Below, piece by piece: positions 8,894 through 17,546 of a stretch of DNA of 64,000 bases. The notes under the pieces were generated by a model, which ran no database searches, was not told the origin of the DNA, and saw only the letters and a program-made list of their open reading frames with translations. The stretch is from Bradyrhizobium tropiciagri. Its GTDB lineage: Bacteria > Pseudomonadota > Alphaproteobacteria > Rhizobiales > Xanthobacteraceae. A program made the translations under genes and the position numbers. Where the stretch lies: positions 27,540 to 91,539 of the forward strand of contig NZ_LFLZ01000035.1 in assembly GCF_001189845.1 (NCBI RefSeq), given 5' to 3'. Position 1 is the stretch's first letter; the number at the start of each line of letters is the position of its first letter.

Positions 8894-9442
8894 ATGACCA
8901 GACGACAAATGTTGCTGACGTCGGCCCGCAGCTTCGTACTCATTGCTTTGGCAGCATCCTTTGTGGGTCATCGATCGGCTCTTGCGACTGGCCCGGACCA
9001 GGAACAGGCCGACCTCGCGAACGCGTTGAGTGGCGTGAAGGTCAGTCTGCAGCAGGGCTTTACGGCCAGCGAGCAGGAAGGCCAACCGATTTCCGGAAAA
9101 TTCGAAATGGATGAGGGCAAACTCCAGCTTTCAATTTACACGACCAAAGAAGGAAAGTTCTTCGAAGTCATCGTCGATCACATGACCGGAAATATCACCA
9201 AGGTCGAGCCGATCACCGAGGGCGAAGATCTCACCCACGCCAAATCGCAAAATGCGGCGATGGACAGGGCAAAGGCCAAGCTGGCGGATGCTGCGACCAG
9301 GGCGAAAGGGCAGGCGAAGGGAGAGGCTGGGGACGTGGTTGTCGTAAGCGCCATGCCAGAGCTGAAAGATGACCGTCCGGAAGCCACGATCGTTCTGCTG
9401 CAAGGAAAGAGGTTTTCGACTGCTTCGGAACGGCTCAACTAG
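8894..9442 (+). CDS. PepSY-domain exported protein
   Basis: A 182-residue exported protein with a Tat-like or Sec signal (MTRRQMLLTSARSFVLIALAASF). A PepSY-like domain follows: ISGKFEMDEGKLQLSIYTTKEGKFFEVIVDHMTGNITKVEPI. The C-terminal part is Ala/Lys-rich and helical, followed by a short strand region EATIVLLQGK. PepSY proteins often modulate periplasmic proteases or sensor kinases. Its position divergent from a two-component operon supports a regulatory or stress role in the periplasm. Confidence 0.7.
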   Translation: MTRRQMLLTSARSFVLIALAASFVGHRSALATGPDQEQADLANALSGVKVSLQQGFTASEQEGQPISGKFEMDEGKLQLSIYTTKEGKFFEVIVDHMTGNITKVEPITEGEDLTHAKSQNAAMDRAKAKLADAATRAKGQAKGEAGDVVVVSAMPELKDDRPEATIVLLQGKRFSTASERLN

Positions 9443-9734
9443 AAGAGTGGTCGAATTCACGATTTCGCCTCTCAGAGGCTGACGAAGTCGATGACGGGAG
9501 AGGAGAGTAAGATAATTCAGGGTAGGGGGTCACGCCTGGCCCGAGCAGATCGCCGAAGTAGTCCGGGTACATTTTTGGAGGCCCTCAGTCCGCGTCTTTC
9601 ATGGTTCGCCAGGAAAGTATCCGCGGTATCCGCGCTTGGACGAAAGCTCGTCCGGCCGGGAAAATGCGGGTCCCCGTAACCTGCGGGGTGTTGCAGGCGG
9701 GCATTGGTCCCAGGCAAGCGCGAGCTGTCCACAC

Positions 9735-10928
9735 TTATGCGACGTGGCGCAGCGCGCGCGTGACCATCGTGTATCTGAGCAATGGCCCTTCCTCCGGATC
9801 ATCACCTTCGAAATGGATCACCGCGCCGGGCGGCGGTTTGCACAGCCTGCCAAAGCGTTTCACGGAAGTGGCTTCGACAACTTGCAAGGCGGAATCCTGG
9901 GCGAAGGCAGTCAGTGCCGCCAGTTCGGCAGTGCTTGCACCGCCCGAGCGCCAGGAAGCCTCTAATACCCCTGACCGCCATTGCCCGCGCGTATCGAGCC
10001 CTTGGCCTACGTCATAGTTGCGGCGTGACGCGAGGAAGCCGGGAAAATGTACGCTACTGCGGTCATAAGTGCGAGCCTGCGCCACGGCGAGACGTGTCTG
10101 CGGATCCATCGGCAGATCTTCCAGTTCTGCCCAGCCGCCGCGCACGCAAACCAAATGCGAGCCGCCATAGACCGAAAGTCCGTGATTGTTCGTAACCGAC
10201 CGTTGCGTGCCGTGGTAGGCGATTGCTCGATCGCCAACCATTGTGCAACCAACGCTTCGCGTCGTCACAGGGCGCAAGTTCGCTTCGAGCACCAGGCCAT
10301 GGCACACGATCTTCTCGCTCGGACAAGTCTCGAGAAAAGCGCTGAGCTCAGCAATCGTGCTCACAACAGTTTGCCCATGGCCGCCATCTCCGAGCGGCTC
10401 CTTTACGCGGATTGCCCCATATGACAGCAAGCGCGTGGCAGCCGTCAGTGCGTCATCAGCACTGAATGTGGTGTAGCCCGGCAGGACCGCGTTGCTCACG
10501 TTTTCCGCGAACGTCGCTGACCAGCCGCGCGGTTGTGCTGCGTGCGCGCTTATCAGCCAGTGCGTGATGGCTTTCGTTTTCGCGAATGGATAAGGCACCA
10601 CCGCGCCGTATAGCTGGCAGGGAGACTGGATGCCGAGGCTCCGTGCCTCATCGAGCAGGAGCGTGTCGTCCGGGACGAAGAAGATATCTCCGGTCGAATG
10701 TTTGTTAGCATCGAAGATGCCGGCATATCGATAGCCGCTAAGCCGAGCGATGCTTTCGGCGACCGCGGACAGCGTGACCTTCTCGTGGGCATACATCGGC
10801 GCGCCTGCCCGGGAGAAATAGACGGCAACCGCAGTGATTGTCGGCGGATCGGATGCGATCTGACGGGTGGCGGCCGGCCATGATCGTCGAATGGGTTCAA
10901 AGACGGGGGAAAGCTTGGTGCTGTCCAT
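9735..10928 (-). CDS. DUF3182 ATP-grasp-like protein
   Basis: A 397-residue cytosolic protein resembling the DUF3182 family, thought to have an ATP-grasp fold. Visible features are the N-terminal AVYFSRAGAPMYAHEKVTLSAVAESIARLSGYRYAGIFD, a middle IRVKEPLGDGGHGQTVV resembling an ATP-binding loop, and HGLVLEANLRPVTTRSVG. The substrate is unknown. The start is the ATG at 10928, with a TTG six bases upstream as an alternative. It is divergent from the FetAB-like pair. Confidence 0.65.
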   Translation of the reverse strand: MDSTKLSPVFEPIRRSWPAATRQIASDPPTITAVAVYFSRAGAPMYAHEKVTLSAVAESIARLSGYRYAGIFDANKHSTGDIFFVPDDTLLLDEARSLGIQSPCQLYGAVVPYPFAKTKAITHWLISAHAAQPRGWSATFAENVSNAVLPGYTTFSADDALTAATRLLSYGAIRVKEPLGDGGHGQTVVSTIAELSAFLETCPSEKIVCHGLVLEANLRPVTTRSVGCTMVGDRAIAYHGTQRSVTNNHGLSVYGGSHLVCVRGGWAELEDLPMDPQTRLAVAQARTYDRSSVHFPGFLASRRNYDVGQGLDTRGQWRSGVLEASWRSGGASTAELAALTAFAQDSALQVVEATSVKRFGRLCKPPPGAVIHFEGDDPEEGPLLRYTMVTRALRHVA

Positions 10929-11076
10929 GCGCAACCATCCCGATAGATCGAGGAGTGGCCAGTGCTTGGACGGAACACCCGTCTGACGGGGAGACGGCGC
11001 GCCCCCGTGCGGTTAAGCTAGTGCGCGGCCTTCTCTACCGCAAGGCGGCGCCTGTTCTGAAAGGTTGCACCCGGTC

Positions 11077-11673
11077 ATGCTTACGGTCGGCGCGCTGACA
11101 CGCTTGCACATTTCCGTTTCGTTCGAACTGAACGACGGCGAATGCATCGCCCTGCAGGGACCGTCCGGTGCGGGCAAAAGCCTGCTACTTCGCGCGATCG
11201 CTGATCTCGACCCGAACGAGGGAGCAATCAAACTGGATGGAACACTCAGGGAGGCCGTGCCGGCGCCGCTTTGGCGGAAGCAGGTGACCTACGTTGCCGC
11301 TGAACCGGGTTGGTGGGCTGACACGGTCCAGGAGCATTTTGCCGGCTGGAATGATGCCATCCCGCTAGTGGCGCGATTGGGATTGTCGCCCGACTGCGGA
11401 ACCTGGCAGATCCAAAGACTCTCCACCGGGGAGAAGCAACGGCTCGGCCTTGCGCGGGCGCTGATGCTCCAGTCGCGTGTGCTTTTGCTGGACGAGCCAA
11501 CGGCGGCGCTGGACGCGACGTCTACCGCGATCGTCGAGTCGATCGTCGCGGAGCGCATCTCGAACGGGACAGGCGTCATATGGAGTACTCACGATAGCGC
11601 CCAGGCTCAGCGCGTCGGATCGCGGCTGTTTGTGATGGACGCCGGCGGTTGCATCGAGGAACATCAGCTTTGA
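11077..11673 (+). CDS. fetA: ABC transporter ATPase, FetA-like
   Basis: A 198-residue ABC ATPase with Walker A GPSGAGKS (about residues 32-39), signature LSTGEKQRLGLARAL, Walker B VLLLDEPTAALD and switch THD. It is short, as is usual for the YbbL/FetA type, which pairs with a FetB permease in iron export and oxidative-stress resistance in Escherichia coli. The stop overlaps the TTG of the permease gene (TTGA), showing tight coupling. The substrate here is inferred from the partner only. Confidence 0.75.
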   Translation: MLTVGALTRLHISVSFELNDGECIALQGPSGAGKSLLLRAIADLDPNEGAIKLDGTLREAVPAPLWRKQVTYVAAEPGWWADTVQEHFAGWNDAIPLVARLGLSPDCGTWQIQRLSTGEKQRLGLARALMLQSRVLLLDEPTAALDATSTAIVESIVAERISNGTGVIWSTHDSAQAQRVGSRLFVMDAGGCIEEHQL

Positions 11674-12476
11674 CCTACATCCAACTGGCTTACAGCGACC
11701 TTATCCTGCCTGCGTGCCTTGTTGTCATGGATGGTGCTCTGTCGCTCGTGCTTCACCTCAAGCTTGAGCGACAACTCGCCATCGCGACGGTGCGAATGGT
11801 GGTTCAGCTGGTGTTGGTCGGATACGTGCTGACATTTCTGTTTGCTGCCGTTTCGCCGTTCTGGACGGCCCTCGCAGCCTTCATCATGGTGATCTTCGCA
11901 TCGCGGGAAATCATGGTCCGTCAGAAGCGGCGGCTGCGGGGCCTTTGGACTTACGGCTTGGGCGCGGGATGCACCTTGCTGGCTGCTGGTACCGTCACCA
12001 TGTTTTCGCTTCTAACGCAGCTGCACCCCGAGCCATGGTATCATCCGCGCTATGCGCTGCCCCTGTTGGGTATGATCCTGGGCAACACCATGACAGGGAT
12101 AAGCCTGGGCCTGGACGTGCTCACCAACGGTCTGGTGCGGGAGCGGGCCGCGGTGGAGGCCTGCCTTGCGTTGGGAGGTACTCGGTATCAGGCGCTACTA
12201 CCGGTCCTGCGAGATGCGTTGCGAAGCGGGTTCATGCCGACGATTAATGGCATGGCGGCGATTGGTCTCGTTTCTTTGCCAGGAATGATGACCGGCCAAA
12301 TCCTTGCCGGCGTCGAACCGATCGACGCCGTGAAATATCAGCTCTTGATCATGTTCCTGATCGCGGGCGGAACGGGATTGGGCACGTTGGCCGCCGTCAT
12401 GGGAGGCGGGCGACTGCTTACCGATCATCGGCACCGGTTGCGCTTGGATCGGATTGCCTCTGATCCGCCGGGGTAA
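11670..12476 (+). CDS. fetB: ABC transporter permease, FetB/UPF0014 family
   Basis: A 268-residue inner-membrane permease with about seven hydrophobic helices. Family hallmarks are RMVVQLVLVGYVL near residue 45, PLLGMILGNTMTGISLGLD in the middle, EACLALGGTRYQALLPVLRDALR, and GLVSLPGMMTGQILAGVEPIDAVKYQL. The likely start is the TTG at 11670, with a GAGG about 12 bases upstream; a TTG at 11649 is the alternative. With the ATPase it should form an exporter, possibly for iron. Confidence 0.8.
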   Translation: MTYIQLAYSDLILPACLVVMDGALSLVLHLKLERQLAIATVRMVVQLVLVGYVLTFLFAAVSPFWTALAAFIMVIFASREIMVRQKRRLRGLWTYGLGAGCTLLAAGTVTMFSLLTQLHPEPWYHPRYALPLLGMILGNTMTGISLGLDVLTNGLVRERAAVEACLALGGTRYQALLPVLRDALRSGFMPTINGMAAIGLVSLPGMMTGQILAGVEPIDAVKYQLLIMFLIAGGTGLGTLAAVMGGGRLLTDHRHRLRLDRIASDPPG

Positions 12477-12625
12477 GGGTTACTTTCTCTCATCCGGGCA
12501 TGCTTGCGAGCTTCGTGCTTCAGCTCCCTGCGTGGGACGACGCGAAGGAAATAGTAGCTCGCGCGGAGCTGAAAACGAGGTTGTTGGCACGAACCACCTT
12601 GGCGAAACAAACCGAGAGGTGATCG

Positions 12626-13213
12626 TCATCCTGCCTGCTGACCGCCTACCTTTCCGACGAACGTGCCGGCCACTGTAAGCGAACCATCGATGATCGCGAG
12701 CGGAAGCGCCGCCAAGCGGCGGGGTGCCGGTCCGAACACGACCTGCGCGCTTTCTCGGGGATTGAATTCGGAGTTGTGACATGGACATTTCAGAATGTTC
12801 TTGTCGCCTTCTGCTGCCTTCACCCACTCGGAGACGGGACATCCGGCGTGAGTGCAAACCAGCGAATACGCGACAATGCCGTCGGCCGAACGCGTTCGAG
12901 TCCCTTCGTCAAGCTCGCCCGGATCAAGTTTTAACAGGACGATCTCATTGAGCCGCGAGCCCTTGCGGATCACCGACGATTTCGGGTCCTTCGGCCACGC
13001 GTGCACGGGTCGCCCGCCGAGCGTGAGATCACTCGGTTTGATGATTTCGTCCGCATGTTCTCCTTCGGAGTGGACGAGAAAATCACCCTTTTGTGGTCGC
13101 TCGTCACTGCCCGGTTGATCTTCCTGAGCGTCAACGGACTTGGCAACCAGACTTGTTCCAGCGACCAGAGCCGTCAGCAACAGGGTGCGTCGCACCGGGT
13201 CCTGACATGTCAT
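12626..13213 (-). CDS. Rieske 2Fe-2S protein
   Basis: A 195-residue exported Rieske protein. The N-terminus carries a twin-arginine-like signal (DPVRRTLLLTALVAGTSLVA). The cluster motifs are CTHAGC and CPCHNS, giving two Cys and two His ligands, followed by the GPAPRRLAALPL proline loop. The insertion between the ligand boxes is short, closer to arsenite-oxidase-small-subunit or thiosulphate-type Rieske proteins than to classical bc1 Rieske subunits. A GGAGG lies 6 bases before the ATG. It stands alone; pairing with the cytochrome b at 4.3-5.6 kb is possible but not shown. Confidence 0.8.
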   Translation of the reverse strand: MTCQDPVRRTLLLTALVAGTSLVAKSVDAQEDQPGSDERPQKGDFLVHSEGEHADEIIKPSDLTLGGRPVHAWPKDPKSSVIRKGSRLNEIVLLKLDPGELDEGTRTRSADGIVAYSLVCTHAGCPVSEWVKAAEGDKNILKCPCHNSEFNPRESAQVVFGPAPRRLAALPLAIIDGSLTVAGTFVGKVGGQQAG

Positions 13214-13571
13214 CGTGGCCTCCGTTCGACTGAACTTGAAACGCCTGGTTGGACCCACTCGTCGGACAAGTTGAGCGCTGTGACTCAGCCAAAATGAAGG
13301 CGACGAACGACCGCCAAGCGAACCAACATGTCAAAGCGGATGCAAAAATTGCAGCGTCACGATGCTTGATCAGGATCGAGGGATCCAAACCAGACGCCTC
13401 CAACTTTGTGCCTCGGTTGGCAGGCCAACTATGCTCTCACTCCAATGCGGTTCGCCGCCAAGGCATCAGTGCGCGGTGACAGGTTTTTGATCCAGATTGC
13501 TTACTCGCGCAAACCAAACGGACTGGTGGTCTCGTCTGGATGCGGCCATCGCCTTGCGACACAAAGAGAGA
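13214..13571. other. Intergenic region, no gene seen
   Basis: No convincing coding region is seen. Short open frames exist on both strands but have no ribosome-binding site or recognisable protein. The stretch should hold the promoter of the Rieske gene at its left end and, at its right end, the original downstream flank of a tRNA-Arg gene. Confidence 0.5.
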
Positions 13572-13620
13572 TGGCGCACCCGACACGATTCGAACGTGTG
13601 ACCTTTGCCTTCGGAGGGCA
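13572..13620 (-). mobile_element. tRNA-Arg(CCG) 3' fragment, probable attachment site
   Basis: Read on the minus strand this is the 3' two-thirds of a tRNA. It starts at a perfect 5-bp anticodon stem with loop CTCCGAA (anticodon CCG), then a variable region, a T arm containing GTTCGAATC, and an acceptor strand ending GCGCCA. The 5' part of a tRNA (acceptor 5' strand and D arm) is absent; unrelated sequence follows from 13621. Such fragments are left where a tyrosine-integrase element has inserted into a tRNA gene. An integrase remnant lies about 620 bases away. The element should extend to the right of this site. Confidence 0.7.
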
Positions 13621-14236
13621 ACAGTCATCCCATGCGGCCAGCCGCGAAATAATCTTTCGGCCAACCACACAGTCCGGAAGCGAAACGCCTGTCCCAAAGG
13701 GGCCGCTTAAACGTCGTTTGCGTGATAGTCGGCCAAAAGCCCGGCTCGGCCTCGCCAGTTAGGCTGCCCTCTCCGGTAGGAAAACAGGGCTCCTGCAACA
13801 ACGGTGTAGCGTACCTCCACCACCATGCCACGCAATCACGCTACCATACTAAGGACAAACAGCGGTTCCTCGTGTCGGTGGTTGCGTATGTTTCCCTCCC
13901 TGGGCACCAAAACTACGCTTTTGTGCGCCAGACTACGATTTTGCGCGATAGCGTCGATAAGCGCCTGGCAGAGGATCAATTTGTGCACGTAGGAGTAGCG
14001 CTCGGGGCCAGCCTACGGCGAAAAATTCTGCGGACTATAGTGACGACAAAAAACATTTTCGGGGGTTCGATTCGCTCCCCCGCTAGCAAGCGTGACCCAC
14101 TACTATCGAAAGTGGGTTTCGCGCTGTAGCGGTCTCCTGACACGAACCCCCGCCGCTTGCAGGCTAGCTCCTTGAACTAGGAGTGGACCCCGACAGCCCG
14201 CGAGGACCCCAGTAAGAGAAAGGCGGGAGCCCGCTA
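13621..14236. other. Gene-poor remnant DNA beside the attachment site
   Basis: No supported gene. Several short frames exist without recognisable products. A hairpin with CGGGGG/CCCCCG arms sits at 14060-14082. The base composition looks less GC-rich than the neighbours. It is best read as decayed island DNA. Confidence 0.4.
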
Positions 14237-14389
14237 TCACGCTGCAACCTTTCCCAGCTTTTGGGCCGGCAGGGCCTCAACGTGCCGTACCCAGCGTTGA
14301 AGTGCCTCGCGCATCTCGGTCGCATACCGAGCGCGGTTATATGCAGCGGCCAGCGATTGCCCAATCCGGCCGCCCCAGACTGTACACAT
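14237..14389 (-). pseudogene. C-terminal remnant of a phage-type integrase
   Basis: A minus-strand frame of about 50 codons ending at TGA (14237-14239) reads IGQSLAAAYNRARYATEMREALQRW then VRHVEAL. This follows the C-terminal pattern of tyrosine integrases (A-YNR--Y-E-R-AL--W--H-E-L) just after the catalytic Tyr region. The catalytic domain is not found further right. It is oriented toward the tRNA fragment, as expected for an integrase at an island end. The identification rests on a short motif. Confidence 0.5.
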
Positions 14390-14619
14390 CATTGCCGTGC
14401 CGGTGTTCGCTTGGTTGATGGAAGTGGAACTGTGTCGAGGCGGCGGAGGCTGATATTGCCCGCTTCGCCAAGCTCTACCCGATGAATGCTCGTCCGGTTC
14501 AAAAGCTCGATCGGCGCTTCATCCTCACTTCCGGCACACGGTGAGGCATCAGGTGTCCCACCGGGCATTCCCTGATGGAACTGGGTCGAAGGTAATGACC
14601 CACGTCGCTTGGAGGCAAT

Positions 14620-15012
14620 CTGATCGAGCTTGAATTGCTGCGGGACCGAGCCATCCTCATTGTGTCCCCCAATGGGCCGCTTGCGGAAGCCGGCTTTGCG
14701 AAGCTCGCTCAAGAGGTCGATCCGTTCATTGCCTCGAATGGAAAACTGACCGGCCTGATGGTCTGCGTGGAAGGCTTTCCCGGTTGGGACAGCTTCCGCG
14801 CAATGATATCGCATGTTGAGTTCATCCGGGATCATCACCGCAAGATTGACCGCATTGCTGCGGTGACCGATAGCGAGGCGCTGAAAGCCATGACGGAGGT
14901 GTCGAAGGGCTTCGTGTCACCACAGATTCGGCAGTTTCCCTCCGATCAGAGGAACGAGGCGCTGGCGTGGCTGGAGACAGGCGATGCGTCGTTAGACCAG
15001 CCGCAGTCATGA
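14620..15012 (+). CDS. SpoIIAA-like (STAS/SEC14-type) protein, likely CTG start
   Basis: A 130-residue soluble protein of the SpoIIAA-like family. The core reads ELLRDRAILIVSP then GFAKLAQEVDPFI, GKLTGLMV, FPGWDSF, VEFIRDHHRKIDRIAAVTDS and ALAWLE. The family normally begins M-I-E-L/Y-E-L-L. Here the matching codons are CTG ATC GAG CTT GAA, with GGAGG 5 bases before the CTG at 14620. The next usable codon is the TTG at 14635, which has no Shine-Dalgarno. A CTG start, or a mutated ATG, is therefore likely. Function in these bacteria is unknown. Confidence 0.7.
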   Translation: MIELELLRDRAILIVSPNGPLAEAGFAKLAQEVDPFIASNGKLTGLMVCVEGFPGWDSFRAMISHVEFIRDHHRKIDRIAAVTDSEALKAMTEVSKGFVSPQIRQFPSDQRNEALAWLETGDASLDQPQS

Positions 15013-15016
15013 ACCT

Positions 15017-15030
15017 TTGATTTAGGTCAA
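15017..15030. promoter_or_regulatory. FixK/FNR box upstream of Gly-rich gene
   Basis: TTGATTTAGGTCAA matches the FixK/FNR consensus TTGA-N6-TCAA. Its centre is about 108 bases before the ATG at 15132, leaving room for a class II promoter (centre near -41.5) and a leader of about 65 bases. It lies directly after the stop of the SpoIIAA-like gene. Confidence 0.7.
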
Positions 15031-15131
15031 ATCCGAACTCGCGCAGAGGCCAAGGCTTCGGTCGGGTGGCCCGTCTATTGGTGCGGCATCGCCTAACCAA
15101 TGCACGGACACCCTAACTCAGGAGGAACGCC

Positions 15132-15551
15132 ATGCTTCGATGCGTTCTCGCTGCTCTGGCAGCGCTCGTTCTTATCACTGTGAGCTTCATTCCCGATGAC
15201 GCCTTCGCTCGCCGCGGCGGTGGTGGAGGATTCCGTGGCGGCGGCGGATTTCACGGCGGGGGCATGCGCGCCGGAGGTTTCCACGGCGGCGGCATGCGCG
15301 CCGCCCACGTGCACGGTGGCGGATATCGCGTTGCCGGAGGCCGATATGGCGTCGCTGGCCGCGGTTATGGATATCGTCCCATACCGGGTCGCCCGGTAGC
15401 GCGTGCGGCAGTCCGCAGAGGGGTTTACCGCGGAGCAGCCTATGGCGCGGCGGCAGCCGGAGCCTACGGCTACTATGGCGGCTACTACAACAGCGGCTGC
15501 TATCGAGACGCCAACGGCTATCGGGTCTGCCCGCAGCAGTATCCGTATTGA
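15132..15551 (+). CDS. Gly/His-rich exported protein
   Basis: A 139-residue protein with a signal peptide (about residues 1-26, ending DAFA). A low-complexity mature region has Gly/Arg/His repeats, including two copies of GGFHGGGMRA, then a Tyr/Ala/Gly-rich segment and a Cys-containing tail CYRDANGYRVCP. It probably lies in the periplasm or outer envelope. An AGGAGG site lies 7 bases before the ATG. The FixK/FNR box at 15017-15030 suggests induction at low oxygen. Confidence 0.7.
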   Translation: MLRCVLAALAALVLITVSFIPDDAFARRGGGGGFRGGGGFHGGGMRAGGFHGGGMRAAHVHGGGYRVAGGRYGVAGRGYGYRPIPGRPVARAAVRRGVYRGAAYGAAAAGAYGYYGGYYNSGCYRDANGYRVCPQQYPY

Positions 15552-15867
15552 CGCGGGCGGCGAGCGGACCGGTGGACCGTCGTTACAGTCGCCCGCTCTC
15601 CGATCCGCCGCTCTTTCTCGGTGTGGGCCACACCTATCGGGACAAAAGCCACTCCAGACATTTCGATCTTAGCGGCGGAAGCAGCCACCTGTGGACGATT
15701 GACTTGGTCACGGTGACAGCCGAGGCCGTGCTTGCGGTGGGCCTCGCCGGCGCCCTCGTGGCGCTGTGGGTCCACTAGCGGAGCGCGTCTATCCTCGGAG
15801 CCCGCATGGCCATAGGCGATCGGTCCTCGGCCTCGTCGGTTTGCTCGGTCAAACCAACGACGCGCAA
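15552..15867. other. Convergent intergenic region, nothing certain
   Basis: Between two convergent genes. A plus-strand frame (15548-15778) ends with a hydrophobic stretch AVLAVGLAGALVALWVH but has no ribosome-binding site and overlaps the stop of the Gly-rich gene, so it is not called. No clear terminator hairpin with a T run is seen. Confidence 0.4.
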
Positions 15868-16695
15868 TTATTGATCGCCCGTGCTCTCGGCCGGAACCGG
15901 GCGCATTTGCTCGTAGGCGTCGCCGAGAAAGTGGTCGAAACTCTCGATTCGGATGAGACCCAGCCGGGGATATTCCATATCGGTGACAGTGTAGAGTGCG
16001 ACGGCCAGCGTGCCGGCGAAAATCGTCATGTGAATCCAGCTGCGCCCCGCGCCCGCTGCCATCCCAAAACCTGCGAGGAGGGAACAGGCCAGACCAAGCC
16101 CAAACAACATGAAGAAGATGATCTGCGGCGGATGCTTTTCCGCTGCGCCGGCGCGCTGACGGGCGACCTCGAAGAGGCTGTTCAGCGCGGGAAGCGACAA
16201 CCCGCATGCGGGACGGTAGTTCGGTTGCGGGCAGGCCGCCACCGCCGCGTTCCATAGCTGGTTCTTGAGTTCGACGAGCCTGCTTTCCTGCTGGTCGGAA
16301 AAATCCTCGGCTCGTTGCAGCAGCAGGAAATCATGCGGCATTCGATAGAGATCGATGCGGGCACGAAGATACTCCTTGAGAAGGCTCTGCAGGTTGCGCG
16401 CATCGTCGCCGCCGAAAAGGGCAAGCCTGTCATATGCCGTGGTGGCCGCCGTCGCTTCCTGAATGACCAGTTGTCGCCGGTCGTCGAACCGCTGTAACGC
16501 TCCGGAGATGGTGAAAGCCAACAGCAAACCCATCAGGCCGAATATCGCGCCTTCTACGGTTGCCAATCCTCCCACGTCGTCAACGCCGTTTTGCTTGCGA
16601 TAGCGCGAGCCGAGGTGTCGTCCTAACCGGAGCGCAAGGAGCGCGCCGACGAAAAACAGGGCGGCAATGGCTACGGCGAACAGCAGGAAGACCAT
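15868..16695 (-). CDS. DUF4239 membrane protein
   Basis: A 275-residue inner-membrane protein with two N-terminal helices (about 3-22 and 46-66), a cytoplasmic helical middle of about 120 residues, and two C-terminal helices (about 192-212 and 220-240). The segments VEGAIFGLMGLLLAFTISGA, RR-L-EATA and TVTDMEYPRLGLIRIESFD are characteristic of DUF4239. No biochemical role is known. A FixK/FNR box lies 125 bases upstream. Confidence 0.8.
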   Translation of the reverse strand: MVFLLFAVAIAALFFVGALLALRLGRHLGSRYRKQNGVDDVGGLATVEGAIFGLMGLLLAFTISGALQRFDDRRQLVIQEATAATTAYDRLALFGGDDARNLQSLLKEYLRARIDLYRMPHDFLLLQRAEDFSDQQESRLVELKNQLWNAAVAACPQPNYRPACGLSLPALNSLFEVARQRAGAAEKHPPQIIFFMLFGLGLACSLLAGFGMAAGAGRSWIHMTIFAGTLAVALYTVTDMEYPRLGLIRIESFDHFLGDAYEQMRPVPAESTGDQ

Positions 16696-16819
16696 GGCCG
16701 ATCCACATCGAAAGCGAAGCGACAGCGGTTGCGAAATCGATTGTCGCCGGGAATGCCTTCGGAGAGCGGGGGATTGGCGCTCAACCAGTCAAACAGTCGC
16801 CTTGCCTTTGCGCAAGCCC

Positions 16820-16833
16820 TTGACATAGGTCAA
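16820..16833. promoter_or_regulatory. FixK/FNR box upstream of DUF4239 gene
   Basis: TTGACATAGGTCAA fits TTGA-N6-TCAA. It lies 125 bases before the start of the minus-strand DUF4239 gene. A class II promoter in that direction would start about 90 bases before the ATG. Confidence 0.65.
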
Positions 16834-16880
16834 GCCGCGTCAGCGGAACCGACCACGTTGTTGAGCCGCGCGAAAGGGAG

Positions 16881-17414
16881 CTAGGCGTTTGGTCTCGCCA
16901 ACTTTAGCGCCAAACGAACGGTTTGCGGGTCGTGCCGCGTGATGGGCACGAAGCCGGCCTTGCTGAAGACCTTCAGCATCGCCGCGTTCTCCGGCAGAAC
17001 GTCCGCAACGAGTTCCTCGAGGCCGGCCTGCCGTGCGATCCTGGCCAGGTGGCCCATCAATAAAGAGCCGATGCCGCGACCTTGCCATGCATCAACCACG
17101 ACGAATGCCATTTCGGCGCGTCCCGCTTCAAAGACGACATAGCGCCCGCCGCCGACGATCACGGGGCGACTATGCTCCGTCACTACCGCGACAAGCGCGA
17201 CATGTTGCTTGAAGTCGACGTTCATGAAGAACGTGCGCTCTTTCTCGGAAAAGTCCCGCTTTGCCACAAAAAATCGTCGATACCGCGACTCCAGGCTGGT
17301 GCGCTCGACCGCGGCCAGCATGTCGGCCTCATCTTCTGGCCGAAGCGCCCGGATGTTCACGACTGTACCGTCGCGGAGCGGTTCCGTTTCAGCGTAGTGG
17401 GCGGCATTTGGCAT
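16881..17414 (-). CDS. GNAT-family N-acetyltransferase
   Basis: A 177-residue acetyltransferase. The acetyl-CoA-binding motif A reads VVVDAWQGRGIGSLLMGHL (Q/R-x-x-G-x-G). The N-terminal part has GTVVNIRALRPEDEADML, and SRYRRFF is typical of rhizobial GNATs related to the regulatory domain of acetyl-CoA synthetase lysine acetyltransferases. The ATG at 17414 is preferred over one at 17462 because the FixK/FNR box at 17476-17489 would otherwise overlap the leader. Acetyl-CoA metabolism genes next door (pta, ackA) make a protein acetyltransferase role attractive, but this is inference. Confidence 0.8.
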   Translation of the reverse strand: MPNAAHYAETEPLRDGTVVNIRALRPEDEADMLAAVERTSLESRYRRFFVAKRDFSEKERTFFMNVDFKQHVALVAVVTEHSRPVIVGGGRYVVFEAGRAEMAFVVVDAWQGRGIGSLLMGHLARIARQAGLEELVADVLPENAAMLKVFSKAGFVPITRHDPQTVRLALKLARPNA

Positions 17415-17475
17415 GCGCAGCGTTTCTCGTGTTGGCTGATCAGCGTCATGTCGCGTTGCCATTGATCATCAGCGC

Positions 17476-17489
17476 TTGACTTAGATCAA
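17476..17489. promoter_or_regulatory. FixK/FNR box between GNAT and DUF3141 genes
   Basis: TTGACTTAGATCAA fits the consensus. The centre is about 64 bases before the DUF3141 start at 17547, ideal for a class II promoter. On the other strand it is about 68 bases before the GNAT start at 17414, so one box could serve both genes. Confidence 0.75.
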
Positions 17490-17546
17490 AGCCCGTTCTC
17501 GCGGTGCACATTCAATGGCTCCCGACGCGGAAATCGGAGCATGGCG

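Noticed and set aside
14060..14082. GGGGGTTCGATTC stretch as a second tRNA T arm
   Set aside because: The loop is too long for a T arm and no acceptor, anticodon or CCA part can be found around it.
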